DNA from: G965276675 sp965276675
GTDB lineage: Bacteria; Acidobacteriota; Terriglobia; Terriglobales; Acidobacteriaceae
Assembly (NCBI GenBank): GCA_965276675.1
Contig: OZ255624.1
Span: forward strand, 1,426,001-1,490,000
Length of the DNA: 64,000 nucleotides
Reading direction: 5' to 3'
The notes under the pieces were generated by a model. That model was not told where the DNA came from and did not search any database. It saw nothing but the letters and a program-made list of their open reading frames with translations. Below, one piece after another: positions 34,492-43,539 of this stretch (positions are counted from its first letter, which is position 1; the number at the start of each line of letters is the position of its first letter). The translations under genes were made by a program, and so were the position numbers.

Positions 34492-35820
34492 ATGCTGAAC
34501 CAGACAGAACAGACCGCACCGGCACCGCAGGAAGATCCGCAGCTTACGCAGCGGGCAAGCGAACCGAAGGGCGTCATTCGGAAGAACCTCAAGATGTTCG
34601 TCTATCTGGGAGCGATCGCTTTGTTGCTCCTTGCGAGCTTCTTCAGTTCCAAGAAGAAGACGCCGGGCAGCGCACCCGCGAAAGGAACGCCACCACAACC
34701 GTTCGTGCAGGACAACACAGCGAACAATATTGCCGACCTGCAGAATCAGCTTGCCGCGGAAAAGCTGAAACAGCAGCAGGACGCTCAGATGGCGGCGGCA
34801 CTCGCGGGGAGCCAGACTCCAGCGCAGCAGCAAGCTGCTTCGCTCTATGCGGCGAACGGCCAGGCGGCAACGCCTCCACCACAGCCTTACGCACAGGGAC
34901 AGACGAGCAATGGGCAGCTGCAGCTATCGCCCGAGCAGCAGCAGCAACAACAGCTCGCGGGCAAGGAGCGTGAGCTTGCCTACAGCTCTCGCTTTGCCTC
35001 CAACCTCGCGTATAGCCGCACCCAGGATGAACAGAGAACGCAATCGGGTTCTCAGGTATCGGGCGGAGCGCAAACGATATCAGCCTCCAACCCCTATGCC
35101 ACGGCACTGGCGGGCGGAGACGGCTCCAGCTTGACGCCCACTCGCGCAATCGGCGACACGCCCGCAGGCTCGTCTCCGACAACGAAGCGCCAGCCCGAAG
35201 TCATCCTGGACTCCGCCGTCGGACAGCCTTATGTGATCTTCGAGGGTACGACCCTGGATACGGTCTTGATGAACCGATTGGATGGCGACTCCGCCGGTCC
35301 GGTCAAGGTCCTAGTCTCGAATCCCTACTACTCGCATGACCATCAGCACGTTCTCATCCCGGACGGAACGATTGTGCTCGGAGAAGCCAAGAAGATCGGC
35401 TCGGCCGGCTTCGGCCAGCAGCGCCGTATGGCCGTCGTCTTTCATCGCCTCATTATGCCCGATGGATTCTCGGTTGACCTCGACCAATTTCACGGCCTCG
35501 ACCAGATCGGCGAAGAGGGTTTGAGGGACAAGGTCAACAACCACTACCTTCAAATCTTCGGTACATCAGTCGCTTTGGGCGTGATCGCCGGGGCCGGAGA
35601 GATCTCATCCGGCGGTGGTGCTATCACTACTTCGGGTTCTCAGGCGTTCACCAATGGAGCGGCAAGCGGTGTGTCGCAGTCGGCGACGACGATCCTTGAC
35701 CGCTTCATCCAGATACCACCGACCATCACGATTCGGGAAGGACACAGGGTGAAGGTCTACTTCACCCAGGACATGCTTCTTCCTGCCTACACCAACCACA
35801 CCATTCCGCAAACCTTCTAA
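34492..35820 (+). CDS. virB10: VirB10/TrbI-family core channel protein
   Basis: A 442-residue protein starting at ATG 34492, five bases after the virB9 stop. It has a short cytoplasmic head, one inner-membrane helix (FVYLGAIALLLLASFF, ~40-55), a long Pro/Gln-rich periplasmic linker (~60-220) and a C-terminal TrbI/VirB10 beta-barrel (VIFEGTTLDTVLMNRLDG, DGTIVLGEAKKIG, RMAVVFHRLIMPDG). The barrel helix region near NHYLQIFGTSVALGVIAGA could form the outer-membrane pore. It bridges both membranes and senses ATPase activity in known systems. Confidence 0.92.
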   Translation: MLNQTEQTAPAPQEDPQLTQRASEPKGVIRKNLKMFVYLGAIALLLLASFFSSKKKTPGSAPAKGTPPQPFVQDNTANNIADLQNQLAAEKLKQQQDAQMAAALAGSQTPAQQQAASLYAANGQAATPPPQPYAQGQTSNGQLQLSPEQQQQQQLAGKERELAYSSRFASNLAYSRTQDEQRTQSGSQVSGGAQTISASNPYATALAGGDGSSLTPTRAIGDTPAGSSPTTKRQPEVILDSAVGQPYVIFEGTTLDTVLMNRLDGDSAGPVKVLVSNPYYSHDHQHVLIPDGTIVLGEAKKIGSAGFGQQRRMAVVFHRLIMPDGFSVDLDQFHGLDQIGEEGLRDKVNNHYLQIFGTSVALGVIAGAGEISSGGGAITTSGSQAFTNGAASGVSQSATTILDRFIQIPPTITIREGHRVKVYFTQDMLLPAYTNHTIPQTF

Positions 35821-35829
35821 GGAGGGCTC

Positions 35830-36174
35830 GTGCCTACAACAAGAACAATCCTCACATTATCCCTAATACTCACTCTGGCCGGTTGCGAGAGTGCTCAGAA
35901 GAAGATCATTCGACTCCAGGCCGAGTACGACAAGATCGACACGCAGTACAAGACGGACTGCGACGACCCGTGGTCTTCGACCGACCCGCAGCAGGCACCC
36001 CGCGTCCTGCATGGCAACTCGCTCTCGCCATCGGACGCAGCAGCATTTCGCGCGCGTGAGAAAGCTCGCACCGATCGCATCGCGAGTCCTCACTGCCAGG
36101 AGATCGACGGCAAGCGAAAGCAAGCCGGCACCGACCTGCTGGCGGCTCAGAACAAAGCCGCCACGCAGAACTGA
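35830..36174 (+). CDS. small lipoprotein of the secretion operon (VirB7/TrbH-like position)
   Basis: A 114-residue protein from GTG 35830 with AGGAGG eight bases upstream. A lipobox LAGC ends the signal peptide at residue 19. The mature part is charged and probably helical, with two further cysteines (DCDD, PHCQE). It sits where VirB7-type lipoproteins occur, next to virB9 and virB10. Sequence similarity to VirB7 is not evident, so the role is inferred from position. Confidence 0.8.
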   Translation: MPTTRTILTLSLILTLAGCESAQKKIIRLQAEYDKIDTQYKTDCDDPWSSTDPQQAPRVLHGNSLSPSDAAAFRAREKARTDRIASPHCQEIDGKRKQAGTDLLAAQNKAATQN

Positions 36175-36208
36175 CCTAAACCACCAGCCCTCAACAAAGG
36201 AGAAGTTA

Positions 36209-37030
36209 ATGAGAGTCTTTGTCTCAAAAATCACCCGCATACTTGCTTGCGCTTGTGCGCTCGCCCCGCTCCCTACTCTCGCTCAGTTCGGTTCAGGCAT
36301 CGTCTTCGATCCAACCCAGTCCGCTCACGCAGCTCAACAGATCATTCAGGGCTCCCAACTCTACACGACGACCGTACAGACCACACGGAATGTCATCTCG
36401 GCTTACAACCTCGCGCAGCGCATGGCCTCAGCTCCGCAAGAGCTATACACCAGCTACTACAACATGGGTCGTCAGAACTGGACTTCGCTCACCCAAGCCG
36501 GCAACACCTACGGCAACACGGGATCATGGATGACCGCCGCAGCTTCGGGCAACGGTGCACTCGCCGGAAGCCAACAAACGACAATTAGCCGCACGCCACG
36601 CATAGCCGGGTATGGCGCGATGTCTGCGGAAGCACAGCAAGCCATCGCTGCCCAGGGGGCAACTGCCGACCTGAACGACGCAACGAACGCTACCACCTTG
36701 CAGACGCTTGGAACCGTTCGAGCCGCCGCAGCGCAGCGCGAAGCGGATATTGCAAACTTGGAACGATCCAGCCATTCCACTGACCCAACTCAACAGACAG
36801 AGTTGGCGACTCTTCAACGGATCAACCAGGCTCTTCTACTTCAGTTGCGGACGCAACAGGAGGCGAGCCAGATGACCCAGACGCAGAGCTTGCAACAGAT
36901 GCTTGCGGCGAAGCAGCAGCAGGACGCCCTCAAGATGCAGTTCCAGGCTGCGGACGGCTACGAAGCCAACTACAACAGCAAGACCAATTCCGAGTCCGCC
37001 GAGTCTGTCCGGCGCGCCTTTCATTACTAA
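36209..37030 (+). CDS. virB5: VirB5/TrbJ-like periplasmic protein
   Basis: A 273-residue protein with a signal peptide cut near LAQF and a strong AAAGGAGAA ribosome site. The mature N-terminus GSGIVFDPTQSAHAAQQI is the hallmark start of TrbJ-type proteins (xxIVFDPxN/Q). The rest is long alpha-helix rich in Ala, Gln and Thr, ending in a coiled-coil-like stretch (TQSLQQMLAAKQQQDALKMQ). VirB5 proteins sit at the pilus tip or act as assembly factors. The position before virB6 is as expected. Confidence 0.85.
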   Translation: MRVFVSKITRILACACALAPLPTLAQFGSGIVFDPTQSAHAAQQIIQGSQLYTTTVQTTRNVISAYNLAQRMASAPQELYTSYYNMGRQNWTSLTQAGNTYGNTGSWMTAAASGNGALAGSQQTTISRTPRIAGYGAMSAEAQQAIAAQGATADLNDATNATTLQTLGTVRAAAAQREADIANLERSSHSTDPTQQTELATLQRINQALLLQLRTQQEASQMTQTQSLQQMLAAKQQQDALKMQFQAADGYEANYNSKTNSESAESVRRAFHY

Positions 37031-37053
37031 CCCGTCGGGCATGGAGGCCAATC

Positions 37054-37902
37054 ATGGAGATCCTCAACTACATCACTTCGGGCTGCGATGCGCTCACCGC
37101 GACCGCATCGCCCTCCATCACCGCCCTTGGGCTTCGCATGGTGCTCGCCCTCGCCACAATCATGCTCGCGTGGTTCGGTGTACAGGAAGCTCTCGCCTCC
37201 TCACAACACGGCCACGGATTCAGCATGGCCCGATTCGTGGCCTTCTTCATCCTCATCACCTTCGCCTACACGATGGTCAAGTATTACGACAGTTCGATCC
37301 CCGGCATCGGAACGTCGCTGCAGGGCTTCATCCGAGGGGGAACCAACAACCTCGTGGACATCATCGGGAACGACACAACGACGCAGATGCTGTCCACGAT
37401 TCAAGATAGTTTGAAGAAGTCGGGGCCCGGTATCGCTTCGCTCACCGCTCCCTACCTGCTGATCGCGTACTTCTTCGTCCAGGTGATCCTGAGCATCCTT
37501 TCGGCGCTCATCGCAGTCATCATCGCCTACGGTGCCGTCGGCGCGGCCATCGTCGGAATGCTGGGGCCAGTCTTTATCCCCTTTCTAGCCGTCGAGAAAC
37601 TTGAGTTCCTCTTCTGGGGTTGGCTCCGCGCCTTCCTCGGCTTTTCCTTCTATAAAGTCGTCGCCGCTGCGACCATGAGCATCCTCGGTCAACTGTTCAT
37701 GCGCTACTACGCAAACCTAGCCGATTTCTCAGACCCGGTTCGGCTCATCAAGAATCTTCCACTACTCATCATCCTCGTCATCGTCAACGTCTTCATCCTG
37801 ATCAAGATCCCTGCCATGACTGCATCCATCTTCTCCGGCAGCACCTCCGGTCATGACGGCGGGACGGGGATGCTAACTACCGCCATCGCAGCGCTCGGCT
37901 AA
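37054..37902 (+). CDS. virB6: VirB6/TrbL-family polytopic membrane protein
   Basis: A 282-residue protein with five or six hydrophobic helices (for example LGLRMVLALATIMLAWFGV, ARFVAFFILITFAYTMV, VILSILSALIAVIIAYGAVG, LLIILVIVNVFILIKI). It fits TrbL/VirB6 channel proteins in topology, though it is somewhat shorter than TrbL. It lies between virB5 and virB8 with a ribosome site in the spacer. No lesion is visible. Confidence 0.88.
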   Translation: MEILNYITSGCDALTATASPSITALGLRMVLALATIMLAWFGVQEALASSQHGHGFSMARFVAFFILITFAYTMVKYYDSSIPGIGTSLQGFIRGGTNNLVDIIGNDTTTQMLSTIQDSLKKSGPGIASLTAPYLLIAYFFVQVILSILSALIAVIIAYGAVGAAIVGMLGPVFIPFLAVEKLEFLFWGWLRAFLGFSFYKVVAAATMSILGQLFMRYYANLADFSDPVRLIKNLPLLIILVIVNVFILIKIPAMTASIFSGSTSGHDGGTGMLTTAIAALG

Positions 37903-37911
37903 GGAGTTCAA

Positions 37912-38601
37912 ATGGCAACCACACCACAGACCGAAGTCTCGCCGCATATCACCCGTGCAGCGGACCGGTATCTCGAACAGTACGGCGATCCGCTCGTCAC
38001 CAACACCTATCTCAAGCTAGCGGTGTTGTGCCTTGCGGCACTCTCCGCGATGCTTGGTGGACTCGTATTCAAGAGTCAGAAGGCACTCGCCTCTGCAAAG
38101 CCGTTCATCATCCGCATCAACGACGTAGGCCACGCCGAAGCGATCGACTACCGGAACTTCGACTACCGGCCCCAGGAGGCCGAGAACAAGTACTACTTAA
38201 CCCGCTGGGCCAACCTCTACTTCGGTCGCAACCGCTACACCTTGGAGCGTGACCAGACCCAGGCGCTCTACTTCCTCAATGCCGACGTACAGCGGGCTGT
38301 TATCGAGCAGGAGCGCAAGACCAATCTCATCTCCAGCTACCTCAAGGATTCCACTCTGCCTTATGTGGATGTGGAAGTGAAGAACGTCATCCTTGACGAC
38401 TTGCGGCAGTCGCCCTATTAGGCACGCATCGAGTTCGAGAAGGTCTTCACGAATCCCGGCGACCAGTCCGTCCTGAAGCGCGAGCGATGGACTGCGGCCG
38501 TCACCTACGTTTTCAACCCGCAGGTGCTGAACGAGAAGACCACGGTTGATCCCCTGGGTCTCACGATTATCCGATTCCGCACCGACCAGGCGTTCAACTA
38601 A
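37912..38601 (+). pseudogene. virB8: VirB8/TrbF-family protein interrupted by an in-frame TAG codon
   Basis: The reading frame gives 169 residues with a membrane helix (LAVLCLAALSAMLGGLVF, ~36-53) and the start of the VirB8 periplasmic domain (YYLTRWANLYFGRNRYTLER). TAG at 38419-38421 follows LRQSPY. The same frame then continues without interruption for 59 codons (ARIEFEKVFTNPGDQS, then AAVTYVFNP, ending RTDQAFN) to TAA at 38599-38601. Homologues usually have Lys at this point, so one A-to-T change of AAG to TAG explains it. Without suppression the C-terminal quarter of the domain is lost. VirB8 is essential in model systems, so transfer would probably fail. Confidence 0.9.
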
Positions 38602-39099
38602 CGGTTTAGAACCACCCATACGGAGCTTGCGATGTCGATTCTTGCTGCCATCCCGGCTGGTACGCCCTCTCTGTCGCTGTGCGCACGGCTGAGGCAAAGG
38701 CACTGCCAAAGACACCAGCCACCCAACGAGACTGCCGCACCCGTCCTGGGCCTTCCGTGGCAGAGGATGGAGCTACAGCCAGCATGGAAGATTGCAGCCG
38801 AGTCAGAGACGAGGATTGACATTGCACAAGATTGTCTCGCCGCGCGTTATCCCGCTTCTGTTCAGGCACCGCTTTGGGGACAATTCCGGCGCCCTGCGGC
38901 ACGGCGCTCTTCTGCTTCGACTTCGTCGCCCTGCGGGTCACGGCTGTCCCAAGACAAAGTTGTAAACCGCGGCAGAGGACGCCGCACAACTTTCTCCCGG
39001 GCCCCTCCGCGAATGCAGAGCTTGGCACTTGGGAGCCGGGCCCCTTCGCCTATTGGTGCCCCGAACAGATCGGGAGATCGAAACACACGGAGACACACC
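38602..39099. other. 498-bp spacer with structured DNA, no convincing gene
   Basis: An open frame continuous with ssb runs through it but reads as low-quality, Arg/Ser/Pro-rich sequence without family character. The notable feature is an imperfect hairpin at 38956-38993: AAAGTTGT with ACAACTTT outside, GCGGC with GCCGC inside, a 7-base loop and a 5-base bulge. GGGCCCC/GGGGCCC arms lie downstream (~38999-39053). A decayed gene, a regulatory hairpin or a transfer-origin element are all possible. Confidence 0.5.
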
Positions 39100-39495
39100 A
39101 TGTACAAGAACACAGTCAACCTCATCGGCTTTCTCGGCAACGACGCAACCATCCACACCGGCAACAACCGCAGCTTCACTACCCTCTCAATCGCCACCAA
39201 GAGCTCCTACAAGGAAAAGAGCGGCGAGTACGTCTCGCACACCGAGTGGCACAGCCTGGTCGTCTTCGGCAAGTTGGCGACCTTCGCCGGCAGCCTCAAG
39301 AAGGGCGCTCACATCGAGGTCGAGGGGGAGTTGCGGAGCCGCGAGTACACCAGCAAGAAGACCAACGCCACCACGCGCGTCTGGGAGATTCGGGTCAAGT
39401 CCATCCTCAAGCTCGACCGCGCAGAACAAGCCGCTGCGGAAGAGGCGGAGTTCGAGGACCACGAGGAGTTCGCAACCGAGGACGTTGCCGCATAG
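39100..39495 (+). CDS. ssb: single-stranded DNA-binding protein
   Basis: A 131-residue SSB with a complete OB fold: YKNTVNLIGFLGNDATIHTG, FTTLSIATKSSYKEKSGEYV, THTEWHSLVVFGK-like and KKGAHIEVEGELRSREY. The tail is short and acidic (EEAEFEDHEEFATEDVAA) and lacks the DDDIPF tip that recruits repair partners. The gene is embedded in the secretion operon, a usual place for conjugation-borne SSBs that protect incoming strands. The ATG at 39100 starts the family alignment. Confidence 0.93.
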   Translation: MYKNTVNLIGFLGNDATIHTGNNRSFTTLSIATKSSYKEKSGEYVSHTEWHSLVVFGKLATFAGSLKKGAHIEVEGELRSREYTSKKTNATTRVWEIRVKSILKLDRAEQAAAEEAEFEDHEEFATEDVAA

Positions 39496-39559
39496 GCCGC
39501 TTCCTCTTTCAGCACAGCGGCCCAGACTATCGGGCCGCTTGATTCACCACGGAGTCCCC

Positions 39560-40600
39560 ATGAGCTTTGAGTTAATACTTCCGTTTCTCCGCCCCATTGA
39601 ATCGCTGCTGCTGGACGATAGCGTCTCCGAGATTATGGGCAATCCCGACGGCGTCTGGTGGTACGAGAGGCACGGCAGACTCTACGCCGCGCCTGAAGTC
39701 AAGTTCGAGACGAGGCAGCTCCTCACCAGCCTCGACGTGATCGCCAACAAACTCGGGCGCAGGCTTGGGGCGGACAAGCCGCTCCTCAACGCGCAACTGC
39801 CAGACGGTAGCCGTCTTGCCGCCGTCATCCCGCCGGTTGTCCGCCCTCATCCATCTGTCACCATTCGGAAGTTTGCCCGGGTGCGGTACACCCTACCTCT
39901 CCTCATCCAAGAGTGCGCTTTGGATGAGTCGCTAGGGGAGTTTCTCGGCAGTCTGATTGAGAACGGCAATACCGTCCTTATCAGTGGTGGGACGGGCAGT
40001 GGCAAGACGACGCTTCTGAATGCGCTCACTGATTTCATTCCCGAGTCCGAACGCATCGTCGTCATCGAAGACACGTCTGAATTGCGGATCGCAAAGACAA
40101 ACCTGCTATGCGCCGAGTGCCAGACCGATGGACACGCGGGCCAGGTGAGCTTCAATGACCTGCTCAAGGCTGCGCTGAGGTGGAGACCGGACCGCATAAT
40201 CCTCGGAGAGGTGCGTGGGGATGAAGCCCGAACTCTACTCGATTCTTTCAACACTGGCCATGCCGGTTCAATGGCGACCATTCACGCCAGCTCCGCCGTA
40301 AAGGCGCTGCGTCGCTTCGGCGAGCTTGCCATGCGTTCGCATCAGCAAGCCAACCGCGACGACATCGCCGCCGAGATTGCGGCCTCTGTGCAGTACGTCG
40401 TGCAGGTTCAGCGGTACGCTAATGGTCGCAAGGTTAGTGAGGTTCTCGAAGTCCTCGGCTACGACCGCACCGACAAGGTATTTGAGTTCGATACCAAGTT
40501 CAACCGGGCTTATACGGCCAATTCTGCTCAGCTTGCCCTACCTGCTGATTGGGCGCAGTTCGACAGGCCCACAGGTCGGGTTGCACCCATTCACCAATAA
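39560..40600 (+). CDS. virB11: VirB11/TrbB-family hexameric ATPase
   Basis: A 346-residue ATPase from ATG 39560. The N-terminal domain (PFLRPIESLLLDDSVSEIMG, NPDGVWWYERHGRL) is followed by Walker A SGGTGSGKTTLLNAL (~142-156), the Asp box IVVIEDTSEL, Walker B IILGEVRGDEA and the His box GHAGSMATIHAS. This is complete for the TrbB subgroup. It switches the apparatus between pilus building and DNA transfer. Confidence 0.95.
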   Translation: MSFELILPFLRPIESLLLDDSVSEIMGNPDGVWWYERHGRLYAAPEVKFETRQLLTSLDVIANKLGRRLGADKPLLNAQLPDGSRLAAVIPPVVRPHPSVTIRKFARVRYTLPLLIQECALDESLGEFLGSLIENGNTVLISGGTGSGKTTLLNALTDFIPESERIVVIEDTSELRIAKTNLLCAECQTDGHAGQVSFNDLLKAALRWRPDRIILGEVRGDEARTLLDSFNTGHAGSMATIHASSAVKALRRFGELAMRSHQQANRDDIAAEIAASVQYVVQVQRYANGRKVSEVLEVLGYDRTDKVFEFDTKFNRAYTANSAQLALPADWAQFDRPTGRVAPIHQ

Positions 40601-40611
40601 AGGAGAACAGC

Positions 40612-40932
40612 ATGGCACTACTTGAGATCCAAATCATCAACAGAGTTACCGCCACCATCTCTCTCGACGAGTCGATCGCCCGTCGGACAGATCAGTACGC
40701 ACTCTTCATCAATGCGCCTTCGGACGAGGTCGTCTCGAAGGCGCTGGAGTACGTATTCTCCAAAGACAAAGACTTCCTCACCTTTGCTCAGACAGTGGAC
40801 GGGAAGAAGCCCGAACATCCGCTTCGTATCCGCAGGCCGATGGAACCAGCGGAGAGAGCCAAGCGCGGACGGCGCTCGACTCCGCCAGCAACTACGCCCT
40901 CAACTTCAGTGACTACTCAAGGGACGAAGTAG
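40612..40932 (+). CDS. small conserved protein of the conjugation operon, function unknown
   Basis: A 106-residue protein with AAGGAGA seven bases before ATG 40612. The first ~75 residues look folded (LLEIQIINRVTATISLDESI, SKALEYVFSKDKDFLTF); the tail is Arg/Pro/Thr-rich and probably disordered. No family is recognised. Position between virB11 and the relaxosome genes suggests a transfer-related role. Confidence 0.7.
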   Translation: MALLEIQIINRVTATISLDESIARRTDQYALFINAPSDEVVSKALEYVFSKDKDFLTFAQTVDGKKPEHPLRIRRPMEPAERAKRGRRSTPPATTPSTSVTTQGTK

Positions 40933-41131
40933 TGGCTTCCCTTAGCAGTCTCGGCGGGGTGGAAACGGCGCTTCGCACCGGAAGCATTATGACACTCCAC
41001 CCCTCGAAGGGTCATGCAGGGATCCATCAGGATTCGCCAACACAACTCACCCGAATCAAGCACATAGCAACACTAGGGATTCTTGAGAATCCCCAAGTTT
41101 TCCTAAGAATCCCGACTCGGAGGTCGAAGCA
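40933..41131. other. spacer with palindromes, candidate origin of transfer (oriT)
   Basis: No gene is visible. The strongest element is the near-perfect palindrome GGGATTCT-TG-AGAATCCC at 41076-41093, with a half copy AAGAATCCC at 41105-41113. CCCTCGAAGGG lies near 41000. The spacer directly precedes the relaxosome accessory gene, the coupling protein and the relaxase, which is where oriT commonly lies. No nic site could be matched by eye. A regulatory operator for the mob genes is the alternative. Confidence 0.4.
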
Positions 41132-41512
41132 ATGGCCCTCATCGACGATCAAGAGATAGCGGCAGCCGCCCAGCGGCGCGAGTCGTTTCGGCTCACGAAT
41201 GTTTCGTCCAAACTGACACGCAAAGAAGCGGAGCGTCTGGACTCGCTCGCGCGTAAGCGCCAGCAGTCGCGTGGAGAGCTGGTACGTCGCCTCATCCTTG
41301 ACGAGTTCGCACGCGAATCCCAGGAACGATCTGCCAGCGCAGAGTTAACGGAAATTATCGGTCTACGGCTCTTGCTCACGAACGCTTTGAGGCCGATTGC
41401 AACCGGCCAGAAGGTGACACCCGAAGCCTTCGACAACGTCCTGGTCGAAGTAAAGAAACGCAAGAGGGCCGTGGCACTTGAGGCCCAGCAGGAAGTCCAA
41501 GGTGGTCTATGA
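41132..41512 (+). CDS. ribbon-helix-helix relaxosome accessory protein
   Basis: A 126-residue protein with GGAGG upstream. The motif SSKLTRKEAERLDSLARKRQ followed by SRGELVRRLILDEF is a ribbon-helix-helix DNA-binding fold like MobC, TraJ or TrwA proteins. The C-terminal half is helical (LTEIIGLRLLLTNALRP, VTPEAFDNVLVEVKKRKR). Such proteins bind oriT and help the relaxase nick. It overlaps the coupling-protein gene by 4 bp. The sites it binds may be the palindromes just upstream. Confidence 0.8.
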   Translation: MALIDDQEIAAAAQRRESFRLTNVSSKLTRKEAERLDSLARKRQQSRGELVRRLILDEFARESQERSASAELTEIIGLRLLLTNALRPIATGQKVTPEAFDNVLVEVKKRKRAVALEAQQEVQGGL

Positions 41513-43533
41513 ATACCGAATGGGGGCGCAAAGAAACGATTATCTGGCCGCCGCACAGTCCCATCTACACCTACGGCGCAGTCTTCCTTGCCTTCATTAT
41601 GAGTGGGATGTTTCTATACTTGCGGTTCACGTTCGGGCAGTCACCGCTCCAGCAGTTCTACACGCCCATCTATGCGCGCACCGCCGCTGGCAGCGCGCTC
41701 AAGAAGAAGGACAAATTCCAGCTTCTCTACGTTGGCGGCGGTGCCGGATCGGGTCGATTAGCAGCCGAACAAGACGTGAAAGCCGGTGAGACTTTAGAGA
41801 CCGGTGGCAAGAAATTGCCGCTTGCGCTTTCCGGCGAAGCGCTGGCCACTGGGTTTCACGCCTTATACCGCGGGCCGCAGCAAATCTACGTCGATGCCCC
41901 GCTCCACGAATATCTCAGGCTCGCCGTTTTCGACGGTGAACCCCTCCGCAGCATCTATGCTTCGTCCCTATGGTTCGGCTTCCTATCGCTACTGCTGCAG
42001 CTTCCGTTTTCCATCCGCAAGGACATCGCTCGCCGCAAGCTCATGAAGTACGGACGGCGCCTAAAAGGACCGGTGCTACTCACTCCGAAAGAGTTCAACG
42101 AAGTGGTCGCCGGCAACGGTATCGGCTTCAAAACAACAGAAGCCAAAGCCATGATGCGGATACCGTTGACTGCCGAAGCGCAGCACATCGAGTTAATGGG
42201 CGACACAGGCGCTGGCAAGACGACGCTCATTATGCAAATACTCCGGCAGATTCAGGGCCGGGGTCACTCCGCCATCGTCTACGACCCAGCTTGTGAGTTC
42301 ATTCGCCGCTTCTACGACGCCAAGCGCGGCGACATTGTTTTGAATCCTCTGGACGATCGTTGCCCGTACTGGGGACCGTCCGAAGAGCTGCGACGGAAGG
42401 CCGAAGCCAAGGCTATCGCCGCCTCTCTCTACCAGCCGACTAACGATAAGAAGGGTGAGTTTTTTACCGAGACCCCGCAGAAGATCTTCGCCCATCTGCT
42501 GACCTTTGGCCCCTCGCCCCAAGAGCTAATTGCCTGGCTCTCAAATCCTTCGGAGATCGACCAGCGCGTGCGCGGCACGGAGATGGAATCCATGATTGCC
42601 AAGGGCGCTCAGCAGCAGCGGAACGGTGTTCTGGCGTCGCTAGGACTGGTAGCGGACAGCCTGCGGATGCTCCCCACCAAAGAGCAGACCGGCGACCGGA
42701 CTTGGAGCGCAACAGAGTGGGCTTCCACCCGCAAAGGCTGGATTTTCATCACGTCCAGCGCGACCGAGCGTGAGGCCCTGCGTCCGCTACACAGCTTATG
42801 GATCGACCTGCTTGTCATGCGCCTCCTGAGTGCGCCGCAGTCAGACCAAACACCCGTCTGGTTTGTATTGGACGAGCTCGCCAGCTTGCAACGGCTGCCC
42901 CAACTGCACACAGCCATTACCGAGAACCGCAAGAGCAAAAATCCTCTCGTTCTGGGCTTCCAGGGTAAAGCGCAACTGGAAGTCATTTACGGCCACCTCG
43001 CCGAGGTGATGCTGTCGCAACCGGCCACCAAAATCTTTCTCAAAACGACAGAGCCCAAAGCGGCCGAGTGGGTTTCCAGCGCCATCGGCAAGGTCGAAGT
43101 CGAGCGAATGAAGGAAACCCACTTCGACGGTTCCCGGTCAGGCAAGAACTTCAGCCTTGACCGTCAGACGGAGCCCTTGGTGATGGATTCAGAAATCTCC
43201 GGCCTCGAGAACCGGCACGCCTTCCTGAAGCTCGGGAATAACGTCGCCCGGTTCCATTTCGAGTACATGGATTTACCCCAGAGCACACCCGCCTTTGTCC
43301 CAAGGAAAGTCGAGGACGACGAGTTGCCGTTCGATCCGAAGACGCTCAAATCACGAATCAACGCCGTCTCGACCGCGCCGGATGTTGACCTTGAAGCGGA
43401 GACTCCGGAAGACGACGCCGAGGAACCTACGGAAGAAGAATTGGACAACGTCGACTCCGACCCGGACAGCCCGGAGGACGCCTCGGAAGACGACGAACCC
43501 GCTACCGCGGCACTCCCGTTCAGAGAGCATTAA
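41509..43533 (+). CDS. TrwB/VirD4-type coupling protein
   Basis: A 674-residue protein with two N-terminal membrane helices (GAVFLAFIMSGMFLYL, ~20-35; SLWFGFLSLLLQLPF, ~153-167). The RecA-like motor has Walker A GDTGAGKTTLIMQI (~227-240), IVYDPACEFIRRFYD and Walker B VWFVLDELASLQRLPQL (~447). This is the TrwB/TraD arrangement, which pairs with MobF relaxases. The last ~75 residues are strongly acidic (Glu/Asp-rich), a likely docking tail. It delivers the relaxase-DNA complex to the secretion channel. Confidence 0.92.
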   Translation: MNTEWGRKETIIWPPHSPIYTYGAVFLAFIMSGMFLYLRFTFGQSPLQQFYTPIYARTAAGSALKKKDKFQLLYVGGGAGSGRLAAEQDVKAGETLETGGKKLPLALSGEALATGFHALYRGPQQIYVDAPLHEYLRLAVFDGEPLRSIYASSLWFGFLSLLLQLPFSIRKDIARRKLMKYGRRLKGPVLLTPKEFNEVVAGNGIGFKTTEAKAMMRIPLTAEAQHIELMGDTGAGKTTLIMQILRQIQGRGHSAIVYDPACEFIRRFYDAKRGDIVLNPLDDRCPYWGPSEELRRKAEAKAIAASLYQPTNDKKGEFFTETPQKIFAHLLTFGPSPQELIAWLSNPSEIDQRVRGTEMESMIAKGAQQQRNGVLASLGLVADSLRMLPTKEQTGDRTWSATEWASTRKGWIFITSSATEREALRPLHSLWIDLLVMRLLSAPQSDQTPVWFVLDELASLQRLPQLHTAITENRKSKNPLVLGFQGKAQLEVIYGHLAEVMLSQPATKIFLKTTEPKAAEWVSSAIGKVEVERMKETHFDGSRSGKNFSLDRQTEPLVMDSEISGLENRHAFLKLGNNVARFHFEYMDLPQSTPAFVPRKVEDDELPFDPKTLKSRINAVSTAPDVDLEAETPEDDAEEPTEEELDNVDSDPDSPEDASEDDEPATAALPFREH

Positions 43534-43539
43534 TGCCCC

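Noticed and set aside
38419..38421. TAG in virB8 as a recoded amino acid (pyrrolysine or programmed readthrough).
   Set aside because: No other gene in the window uses an internal TAG, no readthrough context is evident, and a single substitution of a lysine codon is simpler.
38956..38993. Integron attC site.
   Set aside because: The arms lack the RYYYAAC/GTTRRRY consensus and no integron integrase or cassette array is present.
38632..39099. A 156-codon N-terminal extension in frame with ssb.
   Set aside because: The SSB fold starts exactly at ATG 39100, and the extension is Arg/Ser/Pro-rich with no domain. A separate gene in another frame was considered but nothing convincing emerged.
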